Shown here in pieces: positions 24,876-35,126 of a DNA stretch of 64,000 bases. This stretch comes from Bacillus pseudomycoides (GTDB lineage: Bacteria; Bacillota; Bacilli; Bacillales; Bacillaceae_G). Within the stretch, counting starts at the first letter, position 1; every line of letters starts with the position of its first letter. The stretch covers positions 4,464,001 to 4,528,000 of the forward strand of contig NZ_CP064266.1 in assembly GCF_022811845.1 (NCBI RefSeq), written 5' to 3'. The notes below the pieces were generated by a model. It had not been told where the DNA came from, did not search any database, and saw only the letters and a list, made by a program, of their open reading frames with translations. Both the position numbers and the translations under genes were made by a program.

Positions 24876-25030
24876 CTAATACTTTTTTATTCTATTAGAT
24901 AAATCTGTGATTTCCTCTTTAGTTAACTCCTCCGCCGCATCTAACAGGTTAAACATACTTAAACACTTTGTTATCCTTTCAACAGTACCAACGAAAACTT
25001 TGTCATAAGTAATTAAAATCTCACCTATGG
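24876..25030 (-). pseudogene. small remnant downstream of the MoxR operon
   Basis: A frame reading TYDKVFVGTVERITK, then LLDAAEELTKEEITDLSNR, ends at TAG 24876. It has no start codon. It looks like a small helical B. cereus protein of unknown role. The rest of 24760-25082 is empty. Confidence 0.35.
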
Positions 25031-25082
25031 CGGTCTATTCACCTCAACACCTTCTACCTTATCTACATTCCCAATTACATAT

Positions 25083-25361
25083 TTATAAATGCAGCATTTC
25101 AGCCTTTACAGCTTGAATATATTCCTGCAACTTACAAAACGCTTCCGTCATTTTGCTTGTTTCTTCTTTATGAAGGAAGCGTGCTTTATTTCGCTCCTCT
25201 TCTATGATAAGCAGCTGCGCGGCAGCATAAGAAAGACTGTACTTTTCGCATTCTCGTTTTATATCCCGAAAAAAGGAAAGAGGGACAGTCCCTGCTCCTG
25301 AGACAAGCATCTCATCTAGAACTTGTTCCAATTCATCGATTATGCGCACTAACTCTATCAT
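25083..25361 (-). CDS. small partner protein of the MoxR-vWA-SWIM operon
   Basis: About 92 residues from ATG 25361, which has GAAGGGG 9 bp upstream and overlaps the end of the SWIM gene by 29 bp. It is predicted almost wholly helical with a coiled-coil look (IDELEQVLDEMLVSG, then FCKLQEYIQAVKAEML). Translational coupling to the SWIM gene suggests that it works with the complex. No E. coli yeh counterpart is obvious to me. Confidence 0.7.
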   Translation of the reverse strand: MIELVRIIDELEQVLDEMLVSGAGTVPLSFFRDIKRECEKYSLSYAAAQLLIIEEERNKARFLHKEETSKMTEAFCKLQEYIQAVKAEMLHL

Positions 25362-26970
25362 AGAACGTTTCCCCTTCATTAAGTGTAATATTTAAAATCT
25401 CTCCTGCTTCTGTATATAAAATAATAGGTGTAACTACGAGCTTTGTTCCTTCCTGATAAGAATGAACTAGCATTCTCTTTACATGTAACGAGTCCAAATA
25501 TATTTTTACAAGTCGAATCATCCGCTCATTTTCTGGTCGTTTCATCATTTGCATTTGCAATACTTTACCATACTTATCGATAAGAGATATGATCCATTTT
25601 TGTTCTTGCTTCTGAAATTCCCATTCTCCCATTTCAGCAACTTCGATACAAAAGACTCCTTGTTTATTTGCCTCTAACTTGTTCTCTTTTACTTTTTTTA
25701 GTAATTCTTCCCATGAGGTTAAAAAGAGCGTTTGCCATTCTGCCACATTTGTTTTTCCTTCCACTTCTCCTACTGTCTGTGAGCTAGATGACAATTGAAA
25801 ATCGGCGTTAAGTTTTGCCTGCTTCAATCGGAAAGATGAACGAGATAGTTCGTATCCTTTCCCTGCAATTCCCCATGGAACTTGCCTTTCATGGAGTTCT
25901 TCAGGAGTTGTGCTACTCCCTTCATAAAACATGGGGCGCGACTGTGTGTATGTTATCCACTTTTCCTGTTCTCGATTATAGAAATAATACGTCACACCAA
26001 CATAACCGGACTTCGTTTGCCAGCCGGATGCGCCAAAAGCATACAAAGTAAGTGGTGGAACTTCGTAATATTCCGAACGAAACGGACTCTCTTGCAGATG
26101 GTGGCGCTCTAGCAACAAAATGTGTTCATAAATCGCGGACAGCGTTTGCCGATAGGATGCCATTTGAAAAGATGCATGCTTCATCCGATATAGCCCAATA
26201 TCCGCCCCGAGCTTACGAAATAAATTTTCTAGCTTTGCTAGTTTCAAAGAACGTGCTTTTACAGAAAGTTGTTCTATTTCATAGATTGTATTTTCGGTAA
26301 GGCGTGTTAATCCAAAGTGAACAATTTGCTGGATCATCTCTTTGAAAATAGCTAGCTTATCCGGCGCTATGATAAGAGGCTGCATCTGTTTCGTTTCATG
26401 CGAGATTCCTTTCTCTTTTTGATACCAATATACCGCTTCCACCTTATGCCGGCATATTTCTTCTGCTTTACACGTACAAATCGCATCCGCTACCGATTCA
26501 GCTGTTAGAAAGCGAACCGTTATATTCTCTTCTGGGAAGGACGCAATTAAAGCCCCCTCTTCTTCTAAAACAAACTTTTGCTGAAATGTTTCGCGAAACA
26601 TCATTTCAGCCCACATTTTTTCGGAGACAATATTGCGAACGTTCACATTCAGAAGTGCAGAGAAATCAACTTTTATGTCCTCTTCACCTTCGTACATCTT
26701 CTTTGCTTCTAATAGTGCCATAATGACATGCTTACAAATCGAGCGAGCTTCACAACTACAGGAGTAACTGCGTATATCGCCCGTAAACGTTACAGTAGTT
26801 CCGTCAGCAAACTGTATTTGCGCTGCATCCTCTTCTACGTCCATTTTGACATTTGATACAGCAGCCAAATCCTTCATTGCTCTCTTATATGTTCCTTTGT
26901 TGGACATGGCGATTAAGTATGTTTCATCAATAGAGGAAAGAACATTTAAGAAATGATTGTTGCGATCCAT
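25333..26970 (-). CDS. double SWIM zinc-finger protein (YehQ-like)
   Basis: A 545-residue protein with two SWIM-type metal sites of identical spacing, CxC-x5-CxH: C71, C73, C79, H81 and C165, C167, C173, H175. The remainder (residues 200-545) is a conserved region of unknown fold with many aromatic residues. It corresponds in position and architecture to E. coli YehQ at the end of the yehLMPQ operon. SWIM fingers usually bind nucleic acid or protein. It overlaps the vWA gene upstream by 25 bp, and the small helical gene overlaps its own end. Cytoplasmic. Confidence 0.85.
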   Translation of the reverse strand: MDRNNHFLNVLSSIDETYLIAMSNKGTYKRAMKDLAAVSNVKMDVEEDAAQIQFADGTTVTFTGDIRSYSCSCEARSICKHVIMALLEAKKMYEGEEDIKVDFSALLNVNVRNIVSEKMWAEMMFRETFQQKFVLEEEGALIASFPEENITVRFLTAESVADAICTCKAEEICRHKVEAVYWYQKEKGISHETKQMQPLIIAPDKLAIFKEMIQQIVHFGLTRLTENTIYEIEQLSVKARSLKLAKLENLFRKLGADIGLYRMKHASFQMASYRQTLSAIYEHILLLERHHLQESPFRSEYYEVPPLTLYAFGASGWQTKSGYVGVTYYFYNREQEKWITYTQSRPMFYEGSSTTPEELHERQVPWGIAGKGYELSRSSFRLKQAKLNADFQLSSSSQTVGEVEGKTNVAEWQTLFLTSWEELLKKVKENKLEANKQGVFCIEVAEMGEWEFQKQEQKWIISLIDKYGKVLQMQMMKRPENERMIRLVKIYLDSLHVKRMLVHSYQEGTKLVVTPIILYTEAGEILNITLNEGETFYDRVSAHNR

Positions 26971-28052
26971 TGTGCCAACCTCCCTGGTGTTAGTGCCGCC
27001 ACATGAGCACCGAGCGCCGCCATTTTTTTAGCTGCCTGTTTATCATAAAAAGGCTGTGCAGTCGGATCAAGAGAAGTAAGTACAATCAGCTTTGCCCCTG
27101 ATTCTACAATCTTCGTCGCTTCTCGGTACATTTCATTGTAACTGCCACCTTCATATAAATCCGTTACAAGCACGACAATTGTTTTATGAGGCATCTCGAT
27201 TTTATTCGTTGCGTAGTGCAGCGCCTGAGCAATATATGTTCCTCCCCCAAGCTGTACACTCATAAGCGTTTCCACGGGGTCGTCAATACGATCCGTTAAA
27301 TCAACAACAGCTGTATCAAAGATGAACAAATCTGTCTTAATCGTCGGTAAGCTTGCAAAAATACCCGCCATAACTGCGCTATGAATAACAGAATCAATCA
27401 TACTTCCACTTTCGTCTACTGCGAGGATCACACGCCATGGGCTAACGTGCTTCGTGGCAGCATAAAAGTACGTTTTTTCAATAAGTATAGAGTTCGTTTC
27501 CTTGTCAAAATGCTTCAAATTCTTTCGAATCGTTTTCTTAAAATCAAAGTTGCGCATCGTACGCACGCGGCTAGAACGATTTCGATCAGGTCTACCGCTT
27601 AATGCATGCTTCACTTCTTGCTCTAAATTACGACGCAACTCCTCAGCGACTTTCGCTACAATACGCTTAGCTGTGTCCAATACATCCGGTTTCACATGAT
27701 CCTTAAATTGCAAAATGCATTTTAATAAATTCATATTCGGCTCCATTTTTTCAAGCGTTTGTTTATCTTGTAATAGAGCCGTTAAATCATACTTTTCCAG
27801 CGCATGATTTTCCATAATTTCAATGGTTTCTTTCGGAAATAACTCACGCATTTTCGAAACCCAAGTGGGCACTGTTAACTGAGAGGGATCTAGGGATCCA
27901 CCACGTTCCTCTCCGCGTTCCCGTTCGTACAAAAACTCCAGCACCTCATCCATTTCTCTGTATGCAGGGTCTTCTTCCTGAAATGTGATTTGGTCATCCG
28001 CATGTTTCCCAAGAACAAGACGCCAGCGATTTAAAGAAATGCTATTCTCCAT
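26946..28052 (-). CDS. von Willebrand A-domain protein (YehP-like)
   Basis: A 368-residue protein. Residues 1-200 form a helical region (WVSKMRELFPKETIEIMENHAL, RMRNFDFKKTIRKNLKHF-like). A vWA domain follows with the MIDAS motif DESGSM at 213-218, the Thr loop in GGGTYIAQAL and the Asp in VTDLYEGG. MoxR ATPases act with vWA proteins as chaperone-like remodelling pairs, and the ATPase gene lies two genes upstream in the same operon. Its start overlaps the DUF5682 gene by 11 bp. It corresponds to E. coli YehP. Confidence 0.88.
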   Translation of the reverse strand: MENSISLNRWRLVLGKHADDQITFQEEDPAYREMDEVLEFLYERERGEERGGSLDPSQLTVPTWVSKMRELFPKETIEIMENHALEKYDLTALLQDKQTLEKMEPNMNLLKCILQFKDHVKPDVLDTAKRIVAKVAEELRRNLEQEVKHALSGRPDRNRSSRVRTMRNFDFKKTIRKNLKHFDKETNSILIEKTYFYAATKHVSPWRVILAVDESGSMIDSVIHSAVMAGIFASLPTIKTDLFIFDTAVVDLTDRIDDPVETLMSVQLGGGTYIAQALHYATNKIEMPHKTIVVLVTDLYEGGSYNEMYREATKIVESGAKLIVLTSLDPTAQPFYDKQAAKKMAALGAHVAALTPGRLAQWIATIIS

Positions 28053-30348
28053 CTTCTAGCCCCCGTCTCATTAAAAATTCCCGCGCTTTCCGATCTAACT
28101 GCATTGCATACGTCAGCACATCTTCTGAAATTGCTTCTTCTTTTATTATTTCTTCTGTGGCGCCATATAATCGAGCAACCTGTCTAGCAATCGTATCAAC
28201 CTCAAGCGGCGTGAATTGACTGAACAAGAGGCGCAAATGCGGTAACACTTGCAAAAACGTCTCTTCATCAAGTACCTCTAGAACGTGGGACATCCCGTCA
28301 AGCAGCGACTCGTTATATAAAAAGATATCCTTTGCCCCAGCAAACAAACCATTCAAAAATATTGGGGCTTGCTTTTGCATATCGCCACTTCCATAAAAAT
28401 ATCCTTCTGCCACTTGCATTACCTCATCCATTTTCCGCTTCCCTAAAGAAGTTAACAATCCAAATACTGCCCCTTCTACTTGACTTTCTCGTTTTTCCCT
28501 TTGCAAATAAAGCTCCAGCGCTTCAATAAATTGCTGGTCTGCCGGCTGCAATGTATACAAATCGATAAGCTTTTCCGCAATAATTGCTGGGTTGCCCCCA
28601 TCTAAAACAGAAAATAACGAAAGTGCTTTATGTCTAGCATGATCCGCTTGCTGATTTGCTTTTTCTATTTGTGATAAATAGTAAGCACAATCTGCCATAG
28701 AAGCAAAATCTCCATCCTCTTGCACGGCTTCATCTATAAATTGGGTGTACATGGAAAAGTCGGAAAACAAACCACTTAAGTAGGCCTCTAGCAATAAAAG
28801 GGCCACCTCTCCCGCACGCCCTTTCGCCTTATACAGCTTTGCTCTTAGCATTTCCTGCGCAGCTTCTCTCACCGTTCCGCCATACACAGATAAATCAATC
28901 AGAGCACTTTCTACTTGTGCTGAAAAACGATATTTCCAAGTTTCTCGCATAAGATTAATATTCTGCTTTCTAGCTAGGTTTGGACCGCGCAGCTTCTCGC
29001 AAAACGGAACTCCTAAAAAAGCGAGGCAATGAAAGAATTGACTTAAACGCAAGTGCCTTTCTTTCTTGTATATATCAAGAATTGTCTCCTGTGGTACAGT
29101 AGAATGCGCCGGAAGACGAAACGAACGAACAGAAGCACGAAAATCATGCACGAGCGGCGGCACATCCGCTTCTTTTGACAATTTTCCGCGCTTCGTCCCT
29201 TGCAAACCCGTCTGAAGCAGCGTTAAAGGCTTATTTGCCGAGGATATCTCACCTTTCACAAATGCACTACGCACTGCATCCATCAGTTCATACAATCCAG
29301 GTTGCATCTTTCCCCGAAGCGGTGCAAGTTCACGTATCATTCGCGCAGCCTCAATCTCATCTGCCATTGATATTTCTTCTGCCTTTAGCTGTCTAGCAAT
29401 TCGTATCATAAATTGCTCAGCTACCGCTTCATCCCTGTTCTCCCAAATATGTTGGTAAAAAGCAGGTGCAGGCATACCGCTCTCATAGCCACGCATCTGA
29501 TCGCTTTCCAAAAAAGAATACGGCATAAGATAGTTTTTTGCATACGCTTTAGATAATGGGCTTTTGGACAGCTTTTTCTTTTTCCCTTCCAATTCAAGAA
29601 GCCCTTTCACATGAAAGCCTCCGGTAATAACGAGCACCTTGTCATACACTTTACGCGCTTTTTCAATTTCCTTTGCCATGTGTATCTCCCTGGCTTCGCA
29701 TCCGTCTTCTATCAACATCTCCTGCGTATAGTCCGCGCGCGTATAATAACAATAATGAAAGAGCTGCCGGACAAACTCTTCGCTTGTCATATGAAAACCT
29801 TGCAGTTCAAAATATTTCTCCCAAAATTCATGGAAACTTCGGCACCCCGTTTTTTCCGAAAGCATACGGACATATTGACTATGCCGGAAATATTGCTCGT
29901 CATACTTCCCATTCTCTTCCTCATTTTTCGTTGCAAACAAATATTCTTTATAAGGAAGATCAATAAATGAAACAGGAATGCTTTGTGCAGTTCCTTCCCG
30001 CAGTGCGACAAGTTCCGGTGAATAGTCGAGAAAGGGATAGTACGCACGGTACTTTCCACTTTCTCCTCTTTCAAGCACATCCGTTTTATCATCATAACTG
30101 CAATATATACAAATCGGAGCCTCACTTTCTGCACTCACAATATGCGGAATAAGAGGGTTGCAATCTATCGGTCCTTCTATAAGAATCGCATCCGGTTTAT
30201 ATAATGCAACGATCTTTTGTATATGAAAAGAGCACGCAGGACTATGATGACGAATCGGCACGTATACGACGTTTTGATCTAAATTGTAAGCTCTTTGAAG
30301 CAATGCATTTACTTCAGCTGATTGCGAGCTTCGAAAAACGACTTCCAT
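28042..30348 (-). CDS. DUF5682 protein (YehM-like)
   Basis: A 768-residue cytosolic protein. The N-terminus (VYVPIRHHSPACSFHIQKIV, then ILIEGPIDCNPLI) and VLVITGGFHVKGLLEL at about residue 245 recall TraB/EreA-like folds with paired histidines, as I remember for DUF5682. The catalytic role is unproven. The C-terminal half is helical. It starts inside the end of the ATPase gene (40-bp overlap) and ends inside the vWA gene, so expression is coupled. It corresponds to E. coli YehM by position and size. Confidence 0.8.
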   Translation of the reverse strand: MEVVFRSSQSAEVNALLQRAYNLDQNVVYVPIRHHSPACSFHIQKIVALYKPDAILIEGPIDCNPLIPHIVSAESEAPICIYCSYDDKTDVLERGESGKYRAYYPFLDYSPELVALREGTAQSIPVSFIDLPYKEYLFATKNEEENGKYDEQYFRHSQYVRMLSEKTGCRSFHEFWEKYFELQGFHMTSEEFVRQLFHYCYYTRADYTQEMLIEDGCEAREIHMAKEIEKARKVYDKVLVITGGFHVKGLLELEGKKKKLSKSPLSKAYAKNYLMPYSFLESDQMRGYESGMPAPAFYQHIWENRDEAVAEQFMIRIARQLKAEEISMADEIEAARMIRELAPLRGKMQPGLYELMDAVRSAFVKGEISSANKPLTLLQTGLQGTKRGKLSKEADVPPLVHDFRASVRSFRLPAHSTVPQETILDIYKKERHLRLSQFFHCLAFLGVPFCEKLRGPNLARKQNINLMRETWKYRFSAQVESALIDLSVYGGTVREAAQEMLRAKLYKAKGRAGEVALLLLEAYLSGLFSDFSMYTQFIDEAVQEDGDFASMADCAYYLSQIEKANQQADHARHKALSLFSVLDGGNPAIIAEKLIDLYTLQPADQQFIEALELYLQREKRESQVEGAVFGLLTSLGKRKMDEVMQVAEGYFYGSGDMQKQAPIFLNGLFAGAKDIFLYNESLLDGMSHVLEVLDEETFLQVLPHLRLLFSQFTPLEVDTIARQVARLYGATEEIIKEEAISEDVLTYAMQLDRKAREFLMRRGLEDGE

Positions 30349-31415
30349 GCCTCTCCTCCTACTTGACCTCGCGCCTTAACGATGCTTGTAAAGTAACTGC
30401 GCAGCTTTTCTAAATCATCCTTGTTTTCTTTCGCAATCGTCCCCGATAAATATCGAACAAGCGCGTCCATTTTCACTTGTCCGCTTCCATAATAGTACGC
30501 ATCCATTGCGCTTTGATAATATACAGATACTGCTTCTGCCGTACTCATAACAGAAGACGGCTGATCAATTCGTTTCCCTTCAGCGGTTATGCCTTCTCGT
30601 AATTCATGAAAAACAGTCGCCAACAACTGAACAACCGTTTGATCCACTTCTGGCGTGATGCCTGATGCTCCTAATAACCGCGTTACTTGCGACTCTATTA
30701 TTTTCGCTTCCAGCTTTACATCCTTAATTGGATGTACTGTTTCAAAATTAAAACGACGCTTCAATGCACTACTCATTTCATTCACACCGCGATCACGCGT
30801 GTTGGCCGTTGCAATAATATTGAATCCAGGCTTTGCCGTAAGAATCCCTTGCTCCCCAAACTCTGGAATATTCAGCACTTTATCGCTAAGAACGCTGATT
30901 AATGAATCCTGCACTTCCTGCGGGCAGCGCGTTAACTCTTCAAATCTAGTTAATATCCCTTGTTCCATCCCAACGAAGAGAGGCCCTGGCACAAGTGCCT
31001 TCCTTACAGGTCCTTTCGCAAGAAGAAGCGCATAATTCCACGAGTACTTAATCGAATCTTCCATCGTAGCAGCTGTTCCTTGCACAGTGTTACGGCTATT
31101 TCTGCATATTGCGGCAGAAAGTAGCTCGCTTAGCATCGTCTTTGCTGTTCCTGGCTCTCCGATTAACATAAGTCCGCGATTTCCTGCTAATGTGACAATT
31201 GCTCGTTCCACAAGCGCATCATTACCATAAAACTTACGACTAATTTCCACTTCTTTTCCTTCCAAAAGAAGCGGTTCTTCTTGTCCGATAATAAACGTAC
31301 GAACGGCACGCGGTGACAATCGCCAGTTAGGTGGTTTTGGAAACGAATCATTCGCTTCTAACGCATTCAATTCTATTTCATATAATTCTTCCATTAATGG
31401 TTTAATAGACTGCAT
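30309..31415 (-). CDS. MoxR-type AAA+ ATPase (YehL-like)
   Basis: A 368-residue AAA+ ATPase. Walker A GEPGTAKT is at residues 86-93. The Walker B region reads GILTRFEELTRCPQEVQDSL, and sensor 1 NIIATANTRDRGVNEM and the arginine-finger region SSALKRRF follow. The arrangement fits the MoxR branch. It probably forms a hexamer that works on, or with, the vWA protein encoded downstream. It follows the DUF4132 gene by 15 bp and overlaps the DUF5682 gene. It corresponds to E. coli YehL. Confidence 0.9.
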   Translation of the reverse strand: MQSIKPLMEELYEIELNALEANDSFPKPPNWRLSPRAVRTFIIGQEEPLLLEGKEVEISRKFYGNDALVERAIVTLAGNRGLMLIGEPGTAKTMLSELLSAAICRNSRNTVQGTAATMEDSIKYSWNYALLLAKGPVRKALVPGPLFVGMEQGILTRFEELTRCPQEVQDSLISVLSDKVLNIPEFGEQGILTAKPGFNIIATANTRDRGVNEMSSALKRRFNFETVHPIKDVKLEAKIIESQVTRLLGASGITPEVDQTVVQLLATVFHELREGITAEGKRIDQPSSVMSTAEAVSVYYQSAMDAYYYGSGQVKMDALVRYLSGTIAKENKDDLEKLRSYFTSIVKARGQVGGEAWKSFFEARNQLK

Positions 31416-31430
31416 ATGTCATTTCCTTTC

Positions 31431-34400
31431 TTATCGCTTACTGCGCCAGTTTTCATCACGGCCAAGGTTCGATTCTGTTGCCCGTTTTATATCATATAAA
31501 ATTTCGCTGAAAAAGCGTTCCGATACTTGCTTCGGTAAAACGCGTCTCTCATGATCAATTTCGTCGTAGTCATATGAACCGCGGCTCACCGTGCCTGCTT
31601 TGTAAAATTGAATTTCAAATACGCACACATCCTCCTCGCCTTCATACCCAACCGGTGCCCCTTCAAACGCAAGCTCCGCCCCTAGTCCGGCGCGAGTATC
31701 TTCTTTATAGAATGTATAATATACACCGGCATCTTGAACCGATCCACGACTCCAGCCGTACTTCGTCATCTTACCAAACAGCGAACGGCCATTGATCTGA
31801 ATACCAGCAAATCTTTCTACAGTTACTTCCTCATTGTCATTCACCTGAAATACTTCACGGTCAATTTGCGGAAATGGCTGAGTAACCTCATAATCTTCTA
31901 GCTGCTCTTTCCATAATTCTCGTTCCTCTTCTGACAATTCTAGGGGATGGATTAGACCGATAACAGTGTCTGGCGTAAGTTCATGCTCTTCTTCTTCAAT
32001 CGTATTAAACGTGCCATCCTCCATATAGCGGAACATCGCAAGCAACTTTCCTTCCTTATATTCACCCCAAATAAGGGAGATAGCGAACTGCTGCATAATT
32101 GGATTTTCTACAAACAGAGACTGCCATGTATTTTGTGACCAATAGCGATTCAGAGACAGCGCTGTTTCAAGACGCTGCGTTTGCATCGTAATCATAGTTC
32201 GGAGCTGCTTCTTTATAGAGGATAACTCTGCCTTAGCCTCCTCAGCTTTTTCCGCATCATCTTTTGCATTTGGTTTCGGAAGCGACTTCATTCGTTTTCC
32301 TTCTCCCGTTTTTAGCTCAATTTTCAAGTTTGGAGTTAAATAGGCAGTAAATGTTCTGCTGCCGTAATCAATTGTCTTTTCACCGCGTTTATTAAAACCA
32401 AGGTCTGGGACAAGCTGATCTTCTAATTCTTCCTCTGTTATACCACGCGTTTTTGCAGCGAGACTCAGCGCTTCTTTCGCAGTATTACGCACTTGCTTAT
32501 GTTTATACTTAAATGCCATCGCATGGATAGACATTAGCCCAATATGTGATTGGGACAACGCTAGCGCCTGAATAGCTGCAGCAGCAATAGCTCCGCGCAT
32601 ACCAAGTGCCCACTCATCAATCTGCTTTTTGAGTTGCATCGCCATTTCGTCATCACTGTAAATACCGTACAGCGAAAGAATACCGCGTTTCTTCGATTCC
32701 GCACCTTGAGAAACCCAAAGCTGATAGATCGCTTGTATGTTTTCCTTCAAATCTTGTTCGTTAAGAGCCGCACCTATTACTTCTGCAGCTTCCTTCTTCT
32801 CAATGACAGAATCTGATACGTACTGCTGAAAATATGCAAGAGGAATCATTACATCTGCAATGGTATCGGAATCACGAAGGCGGATTTGCGGTTCAAATCC
32901 GAGCCACTGCACAAGTGCATTCCTTTTTTGCGGCGTTAAAATACGCATGCAAAGAGCTTCTATACTTCCTGATGCTCCTTCTAAGTCTCCGTCTCCAAGC
33001 AATGGAGCAAACTTCTCCATCAAAGAAGCGTTTTTCTTTTCTTGTAAAGCTTCCTGTACAAGCTTTGTATATTTGTCAGTTTTATAATATAAAAGTGTTT
33101 GCATTACATTTTCGCGAACAACTTTCTTTCTATGATTTAATTCCTTTGCTACATCTTCTGCAGCTTCCGTATCTTTTGTAAGAAGTTCTACTGCAGCGGT
33201 ACGTACCTTTTTAGAGGAATCCCCAAGGCTTTGAATGAGAAGATCACGCGTCTGAACTGCGTTATCCTTTGCCAGCTCATCCAAAATAAAAATCCGTTCA
33301 TCTGCAGAATACTCAGGAAATTCCCCCGTCACATACGCTCGTTCTTTTACAAACAAACGAACGAGTGCCTCCGTCGCCTTATCTCGCTTCTCACTCTGCC
33401 CGGAAGCTTGTTCAATGGAATAAGAAACGAGCTTCTCCATCGATAAACCGTAGGAAAGCAGATCTTCCAGCACCTTTTCTGGCGAGTTCTCCATCGCAGC
33501 ATACCGCTGCAAAAGTTCATATAAACTATAGTTATAACCTTTCCCAAGTTGAAGCGTAAGAGCGGCTTCCCTCTTTGCTGCTTCCTCTATATCCCAAAGT
33601 AATGCAATTTCTAAAACAGACATTCTCCAGTAATTATTTCTAAACTTCGAGCTTTCGAACCATTGCTTCATATCCTCAAATGATAAAGTGCCTAATAAAT
33701 AGTCACGATATGTACCACGTATGTCAGATGATTTCGTTTGAAGGACAACCATTAAAAACTCTTCACGTACTTTGTTTCTATGTAGCTCGTACCCTTTTTC
33801 CGCTAAAAGCATTGATACGAAAAGGTAATGACTTTGACTTAAATATTGCAGTGTACGCTGCACAAATTCCGGTTGTTCTTCCACCATTCGAAGCAACAAT
33901 TGATATTCATATACGCGATCAAAATCAACAGCACCTAAATGATGCTGTGTAAGGCGATATGCAAAAAATCTTTCCTCTGAAATACCGAATTGCTCACACA
34001 AATCCCGAGTTGTTTCATACAATTGTGCATAAAAACTTTTTGTTTTTTTGTAATTTCCAGACTGTTCAAGAGTATGGCTGACATGTGAAATTGCATAATT
34101 CATAAAATTTTTCACAGAGCATTTCACTAACAATTCCATATATCTTCTTGCAACATCCGAATGCGGATACAAACGAAAAATTTGCTGCCAAGTAAAGTCA
34201 GGTAAAGATGACCCGGCAAACACCTTACTAACAGATTCGCCTCGAACGTACCTTTGAGCTGCTTCAATCTTCTCTTCTGCACCGCTTAGCTTCAATATAT
34301 ACTCCGCATGCTCTTGCAATTCTTCTTCCAGTAAAGAACGATAAGAAAGAAATCTCTCATAATCTGCATCTAACATGACTAGAAGCAAAAGTAATTTTTG

Positions 34401-34859
34401 CTGACCTGTTATAACTTGCAACTGTTCTTCTATATACTTCGGATTCTCCCTTATTAATTGTCTAAGAAAAACATCCGCTTCATTTACAGAACGCGAAAGA
34501 TTCGTTAAATACTTACAAGCAAATACTACAAGTCTATCGAATGAAAGAGCGCTTTTTTCGAAATAAATCTTTATATCTGGAAAACTCATATATGAAAAAC
34601 GCACGAGAAGACCATTCAACAGTTGATCCTCAAGCAAATGATAAAATAACCGAAAAAAAACTGGATCTTGCTTATACGTTTTCCTAAAATCATTCATAAA
34701 CTGCCAAGCAAAATCACTGCGCTTATTTTCACGAATAGTCGTTTGTTCTATATGTTTTAAAACTTCTTCATCCCTCATCTGCAAGTAACGTAATGCTAAT
34801 TCTTCTTGTGCTCCTGTCATATTAAGATGTTGAAACAACTGATATGTACTGACTGCCAT
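31431..34859 (-). CDS. DUF4132 / MolR-like large protein (YehI-like)
   Basis: A 1142-residue protein, first gene of the operon. The N-terminal about 500 residues are helical. Residues about 510-640 look like HEAT repeats (AVQTRDLLIQSLGDSSKKVRTAAVELL). The C-terminal DUF4132 region contains SLFVENPIMQQFAISLIWGEY, GLIHPLELSEEERELWKEQL and QPFPQIDREVF. E. coli YehI/MolR has the same C-terminal domain and the same place at the head of the yeh operon. The role is unknown; a scaffold or target-recognition subunit for the ATPase system is inference. The region upstream to 35126 holds only promoter-like AT-rich DNA. Confidence 0.88.
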   Translation of the reverse strand: MAVSTYQLFQHLNMTGAQEELALRYLQMRDEEVLKHIEQTTIRENKRSDFAWQFMNDFRKTYKQDPVFFRLFYHLLEDQLLNGLLVRFSYMSFPDIKIYFEKSALSFDRLVVFACKYLTNLSRSVNEADVFLRQLIRENPKYIEEQLQVITGQQKLLLLLVMLDADYERFLSYRSLLEEELQEHAEYILKLSGAEEKIEAAQRYVRGESVSKVFAGSSLPDFTWQQIFRLYPHSDVARRYMELLVKCSVKNFMNYAISHVSHTLEQSGNYKKTKSFYAQLYETTRDLCEQFGISEERFFAYRLTQHHLGAVDFDRVYEYQLLLRMVEEQPEFVQRTLQYLSQSHYLFVSMLLAEKGYELHRNKVREEFLMVVLQTKSSDIRGTYRDYLLGTLSFEDMKQWFESSKFRNNYWRMSVLEIALLWDIEEAAKREAALTLQLGKGYNYSLYELLQRYAAMENSPEKVLEDLLSYGLSMEKLVSYSIEQASGQSEKRDKATEALVRLFVKERAYVTGEFPEYSADERIFILDELAKDNAVQTRDLLIQSLGDSSKKVRTAAVELLTKDTEAAEDVAKELNHRKKVVRENVMQTLLYYKTDKYTKLVQEALQEKKNASLMEKFAPLLGDGDLEGASGSIEALCMRILTPQKRNALVQWLGFEPQIRLRDSDTIADVMIPLAYFQQYVSDSVIEKKEAAEVIGAALNEQDLKENIQAIYQLWVSQGAESKKRGILSLYGIYSDDEMAMQLKKQIDEWALGMRGAIAAAAIQALALSQSHIGLMSIHAMAFKYKHKQVRNTAKEALSLAAKTRGITEEELEDQLVPDLGFNKRGEKTIDYGSRTFTAYLTPNLKIELKTGEGKRMKSLPKPNAKDDAEKAEEAKAELSSIKKQLRTMITMQTQRLETALSLNRYWSQNTWQSLFVENPIMQQFAISLIWGEYKEGKLLAMFRYMEDGTFNTIEEEEHELTPDTVIGLIHPLELSEEERELWKEQLEDYEVTQPFPQIDREVFQVNDNEEVTVERFAGIQINGRSLFGKMTKYGWSRGSVQDAGVYYTFYKEDTRAGLGAELAFEGAPVGYEGEEDVCVFEIQFYKAGTVSRGSYDYDEIDHERRVLPKQVSERFFSEILYDIKRATESNLGRDENWRSKR

Positions 34860-35126
34860 CCTCTCCGCCTCCCTGGTTCTTTTATAAACTCATCAAATTA
34901 TCATATGTATATGATAATACCCATTCTCTCGTATATCTGAAATTTCAGATATAAAAATACGGAATATATTTACATTATTAGTATATCATATCAGCCTGAA
35001 TACGAACATACGTTTTATTTTAATTTTATATTTATTTTGAAACAATCATTGAAGATATGGCTTAGAGATTGATATTTCTTCAAAAACTTATCTGTTGTGT
35101 TTAGCTTCAGAAGTAAAATCATTCTT

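Noticed and set aside
29611..29970. Plus-strand frames inside the DUF5682 gene
   Set aside because: The minus-strand gene is part of a conserved operon with family-level similarity; these are antisense shadows.
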